A DNA stretch of 64,000 bases from Acidobacteriota bacterium (GTDB taxonomy: Bacteria; Acidobacteriota; Holophagae; Holophagales; Holophagaceae): positions 62,001 to 126,000 of the forward strand of contig JACQZU010000012.1 in assembly GCA_016213735.1 (NCBI GenBank). The letters run 5' to 3'. A program made the translations under genes and the position numbers. The notes under the pieces are model-generated. The model was not told the DNA's origin. It did no database searches and was given only the letters and a program-made list of their open reading frames with translations. This document shows, one piece after another, positions 18,886 through 28,000 of the stretch. Each line of letters begins with the position of its first letter. Positions within the stretch are counted from its first letter, which is position 1.

Positions 18886-19593
18886 TCAGGAAGGCCGGAA
18901 ACCTGCCACGGCACCTTGGGTGCGCAGGTCCCGGAGGAGGATGAGGATGGCCTCGAGGTCGGGGAGTCCCACCGTCTCGGCGGCCTGGGCGATGGAGGCG
19001 TGCTGGGCTTCCAGCAGCAGGGCCTGGGTGGCGGGAGTGAGTTCGAGGAAGCGGCCCTCCCCCTCCGGGCCGCGGTAGGCCAGGAGGCAGGCGGCTCCGG
19101 GCTCGGGAAGGGGCGCGTCCACGGTGCACCGGTGCACCGCGTGGGCGTAGGCCACGAGCTGCGCCGCGGGGCCCAGGACGAGGCGGGCTCCGGGGGTGGG
19201 TTCCTCGGTGAGACCCTCGGGGGGCGGCTCGTCGGGATGGCGTTCCACCAGGACCTCCAGGATTTCGGCGTGGGCCAGTTCGGCGAGGAAGGGCCAGCGT
19301 TCCCGGCCCCAGCCCGTGGCGTGGAGCCAGCCGAGAAAGGCCGGGGCGATGTCGCGGTAGTGGGGGCTTGGAAGGCAGCGGGCCGCGAGGAAGCCGTCCA
19401 CGGCCTCCTCCCAGGCACCCGCCTCCTCGAGCAGGGCGCGGGTCACGGGGAAGACGCTCTCCAGGGGATCCGCGAGGCCGCTTCGGACGAGGCTTCGGTA
19501 GATCTCCGCGGCCTCCCAGGGGACATCCGTCTCCCCTTCCGGATCCAGGATGCGGGCGGCGAAGGCCCTCTGAAGCTCCAGCAGCTCAGGCAT
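18886..19593 (-). CDS. hvfC: DUF2063/HvfC-type partner protein of MNIO enzyme
   Basis: A 235-residue protein with the N-terminal DUF2063 signature: LELQRAFAARILDP at the start, IYRSLVRSGLADPLESVFPVTRALL, then a helical region and LGWLHATGWGRERWPFLAELAHAE. In MNIO systems this protein forms a complex with the DUF692 enzyme and helps present the precursor peptide. Its ATG lies inside the end of the DUF692 gene (8-base overlap), so the two are translationally coupled. Symbol given by family and context, not by a database hit. Confidence 0.85.
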   Translation of the reverse strand: MPELLELQRAFAARILDPEGETDVPWEAAEIYRSLVRSGLADPLESVFPVTRALLEEAGAWEEAVDGFLAARCLPSPHYRDIAPAFLGWLHATGWGRERWPFLAELAHAEILEVLVERHPDEPPPEGLTEEPTPGARLVLGPAAQLVAYAHAVHRCTVDAPLPEPGAACLLAYRGPEGEGRFLELTPATQALLLEAQHASIAQAAETVGLPDLEAILILLRDLRTQGAVAGFRPS

Positions 19594-20449
19594 GGCCCAC
19601 CGCCTCGGGGAGGGCGAGCCCGGCCCGGGCGGCGTCGTAGGCCGCCTGGAGGTGCCGGCGCTCGGCCAGGAGGAGGTCCAGGGAGGGAATCTCCTGGTCG
19701 CGCTCGAGGAGCACGGGCACGGGACGCCCGATCCGCTGCAGCGTCCACTGCATCAGGTCCACCACCGGGTCCGCCACCGGGGCGCCGTGGGTGTCCAGGA
19801 TGCGCCCGCCGTGAGGGGTGTGGCCTGCGATGTGCATCTGGCGCACCCGGTGCAGGGGCATGCGCTCCAGCCAGGCCCGCGCATCGAAGCCGAAGTTGCA
19901 GGCGTTGACGTACACGTTGTTGAGGTCCAGGAGCCAGCCCACGTCCGCGGATTCGAGCACCTCCGTCAGGAATGCACCTTCGTCCATGTCGCCGGGGGCG
20001 AGCTCGGCGTAGTAGGTGATGTTCTCCAGAATCAGGGGCACCGGCAGTCGCGCCTGCAGCTCCCGGGCCCGTCCGGCGGCGTGCCGCGCGGCTTCCCGCG
20101 TGAAGGGCAGGGGCAGCAGTTCGTGGAGGCAGGACCCGTCCACCGAGGTGAAGCACAGGTGTTCCGAGTGCCAAGGGGCCCCCGTCCTGTCGAGCAGGCG
20201 GCCCAGTTCAGCCAGGTAGCCGCCGGGGAAGGGATCGAAGCCCCCGAGGGAGATGGCCAGGCCGTGGGTGAGTACCGGGTCCCGGTCCAGGACGGTCAGG
20301 GCGTCGCGGTGGCGGCGGCCCCCTTCTCCCAGGACGTTCTCCGGGCAGATCTCCCAGAAGGGCAGGTCCGGGAGGGGGGCCTGGGCGGCCAAGGCGAGGT
20401 GCGGGCCCCGGAGGCCCACCCCCACGCCCTGGAAACGATCCGCGTTCAT
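19586..20449 (-). CDS. hvfB: DUF692 multinuclear non-heme iron oxidase (HvfB/BufB-type)
   Basis: A 287-residue TIM-barrel iron enzyme. Conserved metal-ligand segments are visible: His62 (LTHGLAISLGG), SEHL at 95-98, the LENITYY block with Glu142, DLNNVYVN at 175-182, HIAGH at 206-210, DTHG at 219-222 and LERD at 248-251. These match the ligand pattern of the DUF692/MNIO family. Family members oxidise cysteines of precursor peptides, giving oxazolone plus thioamide in the HvfA and methanobactin systems. Start ATG at 20449 follows the precursor gene by 14 bases. This gene is the modifying enzyme of the cluster; the substrate is the Cys-repeat peptide upstream. Confidence 0.93.
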   Translation of the reverse strand: MNADRFQGVGVGLRGPHLALAAQAPLPDLPFWEICPENVLGEGGRRHRDALTVLDRDPVLTHGLAISLGGFDPFPGGYLAELGRLLDRTGAPWHSEHLCFTSVDGSCLHELLPLPFTREAARHAAGRARELQARLPVPLILENITYYAELAPGDMDEGAFLTEVLESADVGWLLDLNNVYVNACNFGFDARAWLERMPLHRVRQMHIAGHTPHGGRILDTHGAPVADPVVDLMQWTLQRIGRPVPVLLERDQEIPSLDLLLAERRHLQAAYDAARAGLALPEAVGHA

Positions 20450-20463
20450 GCCGGCTCTTCGCC

Positions 20464-20820
20464 TCAGCCCTGGCCCTTGTCGGCGTCCTTCTTCGGCTCG
20501 GGCTTGGCCGGGGCCTTGGTGCCGCAGCTTCCCTTCCCGCAGGAGCCCTCCTTGTGCTTTCCGTCCTTGGCCTTGGCCTTCTCCTTGCCGCAGGTGCCTT
20601 CCTTGGCCTTGGTGCCTTTGTCCTTGCCGCAGGAGCCTTCCGAGCCTTCCTTCTTGCCGCAGCTGCCTTCGGAGCCCTTGGTGCCGCACCCTCCCGCCAG
20701 CATCAAGGCGGAATCGCTGCCGGGGGAGGGGACGGGCGTGGCCCCGAGCTGGGCGGAGGAGCCGGCCGCCAGGGAGCCGGCGGTGAACAGGGTGGCGGCG
20801 CTGATGAGCTTGGTGATCAT
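20464..20820 (-). CDS. hvfA: HvfA-like precursor peptide with EGxCG repeats (copper-binding RiPP)
   Basis: A 118-residue low-complexity protein. The N-terminus looks like a signal peptide (about 1-23, ending SLAAGSSA). The rest is Lys/Gly/Glu/Cys-rich with four EGxCG motifs: EGSCG at 51-55, EGSCG at 61-65, EGTCG at 74-78 and EGSCG at 91-95. Two further Cys sit in GGCG (Cys45) and KGSCG (Cys99), so there are six Cys in all. HvfA of Haemophilus has EGKCG motifs whose Cys are converted by HvfB/HvfC and then bind copper. The gene has a strong ribosome site (AGGAGG, six bases upstream) and leads the operon. Modification at each Cys here is inference. Confidence 0.88.
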   Translation of the reverse strand: MITKLISAATLFTAGSLAAGSSAQLGATPVPSPGSDSALMLAGGCGTKGSEGSCGKKEGSEGSCGKDKGTKAKEGTCGKEKAKAKDGKHKEGSCGKGSCGTKAPAKPEPKKDADKGQG

Positions 20821-20985
20821 GCAATTCCTCCTGCGGCCAGAGCCGCTCTGAGGGGCCTCGCGGCCCGTGGGAAACCGGCCTTCCTCGGGATCCGAGGAGT
20901 GAGACGCGGTATCAGGTGACGGAACTGGGATGCGCCGGGAGGCCGTTGCGTGACGGACTTTATTCAGGCCAGGTGGGTCAGCTTT

Positions 20986-23178
20986 CTACAAGCTGCCCTT
21001 CAGGAATTCCCAGATCTTCCGGTACCAGGCCCAGGTCTGGTCCGGGGCCCGGGGGCCATGCGCCGCGCCGGGGACCAGGGCGAACTCCACGGCCTTCCCG
21101 GCCTTCTGGAAGGCGTCCAGGGCCTGGATGCTGTGCTGGGGATGCACGTTGTCGTCCAGGGTGCCGTGGAGCAGCAGCAGCCGGCCCTGGAGGCGGTCCG
21201 CCGCCTTGAGGACGCTGGTGCGGGCGTAGCCCTCGGGATTGTCCTTGGGCAGGCCCATGTAGCGTTCGGTGTAGACGCTGTCGTAGAGGTGCCAGTCCGT
21301 CACCGGGGCCCCGGCCACGCCGACCTTCCACTTGGTGGAGTGGGTGAGGGCGAAGGCACTCATGAAGCCGCCGTAGCTGGTGCCCATGATGGCGACCCGG
21401 CCCAGGTCGGCCCAGCCCTGCTGGCCCAGCCAGGCCACGCTGTCCTCCAGGTCGGCCAGTTCCTGCTCGCCCAGGCGGCGGTGGGCGGCGTGGGCGCTGG
21501 TGGAGCCATGGTTCGAGGCGCTGCGGGGGTCCACCGCGAAGACGACGTAGCCCTGCTGGGCCAGGAAGTGGGACAGCAGGTTTCCCCGCCCGAAGGCGTT
21601 CCGGACCGTGGGGGCGTGGGGCCCGCCGTAGACGGGCTGGACCACCGGATACTTCAGGGAGGAATCGAAGCCCGGGGGAAGGGTCAGCATCCCCTCCAGG
21701 GGCGCCCCGTCCCGGGCCTTCAGCTGGACGAACTTGACGGTCCCCAGGGCGAGCTGGGCGTAGGCGGGGCTCGCCCCTCCCCCCAGGTCCAGCAGCTTCT
21801 TGCCCTCCCGGGCCAGCACCGCGGTGGTGGGGGGGGTGGTGGCGTCGCTCCACTGGTCCAGGTAGAGGTCCAGGCTCTTGCCGAACTTGACCTGGTGCGT
21901 GCCCGCCCGGGCGCTCAGCCGCTCCAGGCGCGCGTTGGGTGCCTTGCCCTCCAGCGCCACGGAATAGAGGTCCAGCCCCAGGGGGCCGCGTTCGGTGCCC
22001 GAGAAGAGCAGGAGCGCCTTCTTGGCGTCCTTGGGCTTGGCGGGCTCCTCCACCCCGTGGATCTCGCGGACGTCCCAGGGGCCCTCCGTGACCTGGCGGA
22101 GGAGGGCGCCGTCCTCGGCGTGCCGGTAGGCGTGGCGGAAGCCGCTGCGGTCCGAGAGCCAGAGGAAGGAGCCGTCCTTCAGGAAGCGGGGCAGGGGCAG
22201 GCGGTCCTGCCAGGCCTTGCCCTGCTCCCGGAGGAGGCTCGCGCCCTTCGTTCCCTGGAAGCGCCACAGCTCCAGCCAGGACTGGATGCGGTCCTGGAAG
22301 GCGGCGACCAGGCGGTTTTTGGGATCCCAGCCCACCTGGACGATCAGGGTCTCCTGGCCCGGGTAGGGATTCTCCATCCAGGCCAGGGTGCCCTGGAGGT
22401 CCACCCTGCCGAGCCGCGCGACCGGGTTGGGATCGCCGGCCTTGGGGTAGCGGAGGGGCACCTGCTTCTGGGGCTGGCTCCGGTCGTCCATCAGCACGTG
22501 GGTGGGCACCTTGGAGATGTCCAGCTGCAGGAAGGCCAGCATCCGGGAGTCGGGACTCCACCAGAAGGCCCGCTTGTTCCCCCGGTCGTAGATCTCCTCC
22601 TCGTAGACCCAGTCCAGGCGGCCGTTGAGGCGCTCCTCGGCCCCGTCCCGGGTCAGGCGGATCTCCACGCCGCTCTCCAGTTCCAGGGCGTGGAGGTCGT
22701 TGGCCCTCAGGAAGGCGACCTTCTTCCCGTCGGGGCTGAACAGGGGTTCGTCCTTCGGCCGGCCGTCCCGGGTGAGCCGCCTGGCCTCCAGGGGCTGGAT
22801 CCGCACCAGGTAGAAGTCCCCTCCGAGGCTGGCCACGAAGGCGTCCATGGCCTCGTTCCAGGCGGGCCGCATCAGGGCGCGCTTGGCCTCCGCCTCCGGG
22901 GCCCCCTGCTTCACCAGGGCGTCGGCCACCGCATCCGCACCCAGGAAGGGCTTGCGCTCCCCGCTCCGGGCGTCCACCCGGGTCAGCGTGGCCTGGCCCT
23001 TCTCCACCCGCGTCTCCAGGAGTTGGTCCCCCGGCAGCCAGGCGTAGCGCGGCGGGGCCGGCAGGTAGTCCACCTTGCGCGTGGGGTGGTAGAGCGCCTC
23101 CAGGCTCAGCTTGCCGCCCTGGGCCAGCAGGGCAGGGACCGCGAAGAACAGGAGGGCGAGGGCCCGCAGCAGCATCAT
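20986..23178 (-). CDS. S9 family prolyl oligopeptidase / dipeptidyl peptidase IV-like
   Basis: A 730-residue secreted peptidase. A signal peptide covers about residues 1-20 (MMLLRALALLFFAVPALLAQ). An N-terminal beta-propeller (DPPIV_N-like, SPDGKKVAFL, WSPDSRMLAFL) is followed by the alpha/beta hydrolase domain. The nucleophile motif is MGTSYGGFMSAFA (near residue 600), with the downstream HGTLDDNVHPQHS carrying the catalytic Asp and GAAHGPRAP the catalytic His. The protein likely releases dipeptides after Pro or Ala in the periplasm. It lies upstream of the RiPP cluster on the same strand but is separated from hvfA by 165 bases, and is likely a separate unit. The plus-strand side faces the low-GC island. 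Confidence 0.92.
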   Translation of the reverse strand: MMLLRALALLFFAVPALLAQGGKLSLEALYHPTRKVDYLPAPPRYAWLPGDQLLETRVEKGQATLTRVDARSGERKPFLGADAVADALVKQGAPEAEAKRALMRPAWNEAMDAFVASLGGDFYLVRIQPLEARRLTRDGRPKDEPLFSPDGKKVAFLRANDLHALELESGVEIRLTRDGAEERLNGRLDWVYEEEIYDRGNKRAFWWSPDSRMLAFLQLDISKVPTHVLMDDRSQPQKQVPLRYPKAGDPNPVARLGRVDLQGTLAWMENPYPGQETLIVQVGWDPKNRLVAAFQDRIQSWLELWRFQGTKGASLLREQGKAWQDRLPLPRFLKDGSFLWLSDRSGFRHAYRHAEDGALLRQVTEGPWDVREIHGVEEPAKPKDAKKALLLFSGTERGPLGLDLYSVALEGKAPNARLERLSARAGTHQVKFGKSLDLYLDQWSDATTPPTTAVLAREGKKLLDLGGGASPAYAQLALGTVKFVQLKARDGAPLEGMLTLPPGFDSSLKYPVVQPVYGGPHAPTVRNAFGRGNLLSHFLAQQGYVVFAVDPRSASNHGSTSAHAAHRRLGEQELADLEDSVAWLGQQGWADLGRVAIMGTSYGGFMSAFALTHSTKWKVGVAGAPVTDWHLYDSVYTERYMGLPKDNPEGYARTSVLKAADRLQGRLLLLHGTLDDNVHPQHSIQALDAFQKAGKAVEFALVPGAAHGPRAPDQTWAWYRKIWEFLKGSL

Positions 23179-23559
23179 GGAACTCCGGAAAGGCCCAGGG
23201 TATCGCAAGACGAGGCGTGCGGACCCTGGGCCCTCGACTTCAAGGTGGTGGCAGTCTCCCAGGCCATTCTGTCCTAATCGCAAATCCTGGGGATTGGCCG
23301 CTGCGTGGAGGGGCTAGGAGGGCCCGGCCTTTTCTCAGCGCGACTCGATGCTCCCGTCGATCCGTTGCTCAAAAACCACCATTTGGCAACACGCAAGTGA
23401 ATCGCACCCCGAAATCCCCTTTTTCGAATTTGGTCCTACGTTCAGGCACACCCTGCGAAGTCGCTCCTCATCGATATCGATAGATAATGCTTGGACGTCT
23501 GATCTCCGGAGAAATTTAAGGTCAGTTTCTCCTTCTCACATCGGCCTGTGACCCCATGG
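23179..23559. other. Intergenic junction between chromosome and low-GC island
   Basis: About 380 bases without a convincing gene. The first 100 bases are GC-rich and would hold the promoter of the S9 peptidase. From about 23340 the sequence becomes visibly richer in A and T, marking the edge of the island. A 12-base palindrome, ATCGATATCGAT, lies at 23470-23481. I saw no tRNA gene, no integrase and no obvious direct repeat shared with the other edge near 29.1 kb. Confidence 0.6.
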
Positions 23560-24825
23560 CTATGCTGGTTTTTTCCCGCTTGCGGGTCGCCACATAATTC
23601 GGAGCCGCCCTTGAAAATTTTTCTCCTCTAACAAAAAACTCTGAAACCACATTTCGTGGTCGTCCTCGCGTTCTGTGCGTGGCACTTCAGCACTCTTTGA
23701 CCAAACCGGCGACGGACTATAAGAAGAAGTCTGTTGATAGAACGGCGACTTGTCAAAAAGTGGATCGCGGAATCTCTCGAAACGTAATTCCACTTCTAGG
23801 TTTTTCACCATTCCGTGGTTCGCAATTACTTCAGCAATACAGTAATTGTTTTCACCTATTTCGGTTTCTAAATTGTTTGATAATAATTCTTCTTCGTTTT
23901 TCGGATACGCCATTGGAAGGCTCCATGCATATTGATAATAAATCGTATCTTGATTTTTGAATCGCAATCTGGCGTCATTTTTATCATAAAAACTGACAAA
24001 CACTTTTCCACCTGTGGATGATTCTTCTCCCACTCGTATCCGAAGTGGTGTTCCAATTCGTTTTGTGTTTGTTTTTCGGCATAAACCTCGAAAAAAACTT
24101 GATTCTCGCCTTTTTTCCATGGGGGAACTAATAATTTCTTTCAATGAAGAAAATCCCCCCCTCGGATGAAAAATTTCATGAGGTATTTCACCATTGAAAT
24201 CATTTTCGAATCTCGAAGCATCCGTGATTAACATAGTTGTAATATTTTGAACAGTTAATGTGCCGTTGGAATAAATTGTAAATATTTTCCTAAGATTCGT
24301 TTGTGTATACGGGGGACCAGGAAAGAGTAATGGAGTTCCAATACCTGCAAGAAGTTCTGGAATTTTTTTCATGTATGTGATAAATTTTTCTTTATCATCG
24401 TTGAGGGTTTCGCGTTTAAAAGGAATGAGTTCTAATCCACCAATAGTGATGAGTGCAAGGTCTCTTGGATCTACGCCTTCTTCGTAGAAACCACAAATGA
24501 GTTTATTCGTATTATAAAAAAATCCAATTGCTGAAGCGGCCTCACAAAGAACAAATTGAGAAGGTAACCAATGTTTTGATGTTTCATCGCGATGCCGCTT
24601 GGTAAAGATTGCAACGAGGCAAGAGCAATCTGCAATGTCGGCCTTGATTTTTTCGTCAATGCGCATGGGAATAGGTTTCGAACCGGCCAGCACTTGGTAT
24701 GAGAGAGAACGCGACTTGATGAGTTCAATAAACCAACTTGCAACATCCAAATCACTTTTAGTCTCTCCTGGTGGCGGCGTCTTTTCGTACGAGTACGCCA
24801 CGAAGACTGGAATTCGATCACTCAT
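23560..24825 (-). CDS. TIR-domain protein, candidate defence effector
   Basis: A 421-residue protein. The N-terminal ~150 residues look like a TIR domain: IPVFVAYSYEK as the first strand and BB-like turn, DEKIKADIADCSCLVAIFTKRH, and the helix KHWLPSQFVLCEAASAIGF with Glu95 at the position of the catalytic glutamate of NADase TIRs. The C-terminal ~270 residues are unknown, with a beta-rich character. Local GC is very low (one 60-base line at 24361 has 16 G/C), unlike any other part of the window, so horizontal origin is likely. Ribosome site GGGAGCAGGT precedes the ATG. It follows the large NTPase gene on the same strand after 250 bases. NAD-degrading defence is inference. Confidence 0.7.
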   Translation of the reverse strand: MSDRIPVFVAYSYEKTPPPGETKSDLDVASWFIELIKSRSLSYQVLAGSKPIPMRIDEKIKADIADCSCLVAIFTKRHRDETSKHWLPSQFVLCEAASAIGFFYNTNKLICGFYEEGVDPRDLALITIGGLELIPFKRETLNDDKEKFITYMKKIPELLAGIGTPLLFPGPPYTQTNLRKIFTIYSNGTLTVQNITTMLITDASRFENDFNGEIPHEIFHPRGGFSSLKEIISSPMEKRRESSFFRGLCRKTNTKRIGTPLRIRVGEESSTGGKVFVSFYDKNDARLRFKNQDTIYYQYAWSLPMAYPKNEEELLSNNLETEIGENNYCIAEVIANHGMVKNLEVELRFERFRDPLFDKSPFYQQTSSYSPSPVWSKSAEVPRTEREDDHEMWFQSFLLEEKNFQGRLRIMWRPASGKKPA

Positions 24826-25075
24826 ACCTGCTCCCGGTTTTTCATCCTATTGCGATACCATTTTCGCCTACTGTAGCATTTTTTCGAGGAAAAGGAAAAG
24901 TATTGGCTTTCATCATGACTTACTCCTCCGCGAAGGTGGGAAAAAATTTTGGGTGGCAACTTCGGTCGGGAAGTGGTCCGTCCTTCTTCCGTTTTGAGGT
25001 CACATCCATTGGCATCTACACCAATTGGTCCACTTGGGAATGACGGTGCGGTGGAATATCACGCAATTGTGTTGG

Positions 25076-28000
25076 CTAAACAATCTCCGAGTCTCTAGCA
25101 GACCATTCAGAACACGAGCGATGTATTTGGTTATGAGTTTGATAGATCCGATGCCTTGCAGGATTGGGAATCACCTCGTGACCTTCCATCTTCTTAAGCC
25201 AGTCCCGTTCTCCCCAGTTGCACCAGACCAAGACTTGGCGCGTATCTTTCAGGTAACGCCGAAGAAGGTCGGCACGGACGTACAAGAGGCTGTGCCGATC
25301 TCCCTTCCATCCGTCCCCGGCCTCTCGATAGAGAGTTCCGGGCTTGCCCATTGAATCGTAGAAATCGATCTCGCGATTTTTGCTGGCCAAGCCAAGGCGC
25401 TGAATCAAGCTGGGCGCGGGGAGATCGAAGCCCGAGAATTCGTTGTGCGACGAATGGTACGACTCCCAGCCAAAGTGAATGAACGGAAGCTCGAGGCGTA
25501 TGCCGGGGACGTGCCGCATTTCCGGAGTCGGGCCGAGTTGTAGCTCGACAAATGAAATTCCTGTCTCCTTTCCTTCGTCAGATGACAACCTAATCTTGAC
25601 GGTGGCAGGTGGAGTCTTCTCTTTCGGATACACGCGTTCGTATCGATCGAACGCCTGCGCGATTTGTCGACGGTACCGGCCGTTCGGCTGGAATAGGTGC
25701 CGCGCATAGTTCTGACGGCGCCCAGCCTCCCCCGCGTAGAGATAGTGTTCAGTGGCTCCTTCGGGGATCTCAAAATTCCCGGGGTACTCCGCCGCAAGGA
25801 ACTTCGCCCTAATACTGCGCACATCTCTGCGCGTGATGAACACTCCGCGCAAGAAGGCAAAGAGCTCTCGATCGTGACTCTCGTCGGCGCCGCGAACGAA
25901 CCCTTCCACGAGCACCCACTCACCTGGGTTTCCGTTGATCTCAGGTACCACGAGCAACGGATCCCACTTCGGTGTGAAACCTCCCTCGACCCAGGCTTCG
26001 GTGTCAATGCCCGGGTCGCCAAACAGGTCCGGAATTGGTGGCGTCCAGTCGGGCGGCCTCTTCGGGAAACTTGGATCAACTCCGCAATCAGATGTTCTCT
26101 CACCGAGGCGCCAATCCGGCAGCTTTCTTGTGGCCTCCCGCTCGCCCCACATTTCGAAAAAGGCTATCCACGAGTACTTTTTCCCGTACCGATCCACCTT
26201 CTCCTGATCGCGTGCATTCCATGATGTATTGCCGATCTCACTATCGGCTTCTTTGAATCGCTCTGCGCGGTACCCCAGGTCGAACATGCGTCGTTCGATC
26301 TTCGCGCGGACCTGGACGTAGTCTGGCTTCTTGTCGTCGTAGTTCGCTCGGTTGGGTACCAAGCGTCCTATCGTGTAGTTGCCAAAATCCATTTGAATAG
26401 CATGACCAATGGCTTCTTTCACGGCTGGATCAGGCGTGCCGTCACTCGCAAATGTCGAAGGCGTGTTCGGAAACGGCGCGGTAAGATTCCGGCTAGCGGT
26501 TTTGGGTAGCGCGACGCAATCCTCACGCTGGGCAATCTGGATGATGCCGAGCGCGTAATCTCGCATTAGGGTGTGGTGGGTTGCATTGCGCGCACCGGGT
26601 CCAAACATCTTTCGACACAGGGTTTTCGCAAGATCCCCGAGTAGAGGTCGAAACGTCGGCGCCGCCTCCGAGTCCACCAGGGACAAGGTCGTCCCGTACG
26701 CAGCCGCCAACATGCGTTCCGGCACATAAGGATCATTGAATCCAAGGCTCGTCACGACGTGGGTGAAAAGCACTTCGGGAAACCTTTCGCCGATCAACAC
26801 AAGTGCCTTTGTCGCCAGGTCGCGGTCACTGCGAACAACCGTTGTAAGGACCAGGGAGAGCAGTACAACAAGCTCCGTCGCAGAGCGCTGCGTCATGTTC
26901 ACTGCGTTGAGCTTGTCCGCCCAGGTCAGTAGCCGGTGAATGGTGGGCGACGCGTACCGTCGCCGAAGATATTCGGACCACTGAAGATCGCGGTCCGGCA
27001 TCGGATAGCGCGCCAGGAAATCGTACAGACGCCTTGCGTGGTAAGGGTGCTTTGGCTTGGTCGAGACGGCGGCCAACGCATCAACCATTTGCTCCCACGC
27101 CCGCGACCCGGCGTTCAGATACTGATTGATGACGGACCGCGTACCCTCGGTGAATGCTGCAGGGTCGCGCCAAAACATGCCTTCGATGAATGGGTCGAAG
27201 TAGGCATTCAAGTTTTGGGCCCGTTTGGGCAACACGAAGAACAGTTCGCGCTGCTTGGACGGGAGTCGCTTCCCCACGCGATGGGGAAATTCGGTAATCA
27301 GCGCCTGCGCCCAGCCCGGTTCCACGTATTGTCGGTAGTAGTGATTGGATATCCGGAAGATCCGCGAGAGCGGCGATTTGGCCGTGAAGCTTCGTTTGAT
27401 GGTTGCAGCCGATGAAACATCGAGATGCGTCTTTAGCAAATGTCGTGCGACCAAGTGATCACTGAATCGTTGATAGGGAAGACGAAAGACGACCCGAGAC
27501 TTCACCCCGGTGTTTGTCGAGTACCAGACGGCGTCCTCTTCGATGAGGCCGTTTGTCCGTAGAACGTCAAGGAGTTGTCGCCGTTGTGACGGTCTCAATG
27601 CCGGGTAGTTGGCTGCGATGATGCGATCAGCCTCAGATGGGCGAACATAGCCACGCAGATTCGCTGCAATGCATGGCGCGAAGCCGGCGAGGCGCCTGTC
27701 AGTGATTTGATCACTTCCCTTCAGCAGCCCCCAGCACCCCCTGGCCCTCAGCCCATATTCGCGCTCAATCGGCTCACCGACCCGATTGACGAACGACTCG
27801 AGGACGAAAGTCATTCCCTTTTGACCCGAGGCTATGCCTGCAAAACCCTTTGCCAGCTTCTTACCTGTAAGGTCTTGGAGTGATTGGCAGATCAGCTTTA
27901 GGGTGAGTGGCCGTGAGAATTCTCTGTCCAGTAGCGGTACTTCAGGCAACGGCAGGTTGAAATACTGGAAGAAGGCTGCCTGAGCGTCGAATCCTTTATC

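Noticed and set aside
20464-20820. Metallothionein or bufferin of DUF2282 type
   Set aside because: EGxCG repeats and context with DUF692/DUF2063 match HvfA better than metallothionein, and the sequence lacks the usual DUF2282 pattern of Cys.
23179-23559. tRNA or att site at the island edge
   Set aside because: No cloverleaf or CCA-type end could be drawn, and no matching repeat at the other edge was seen by eye.
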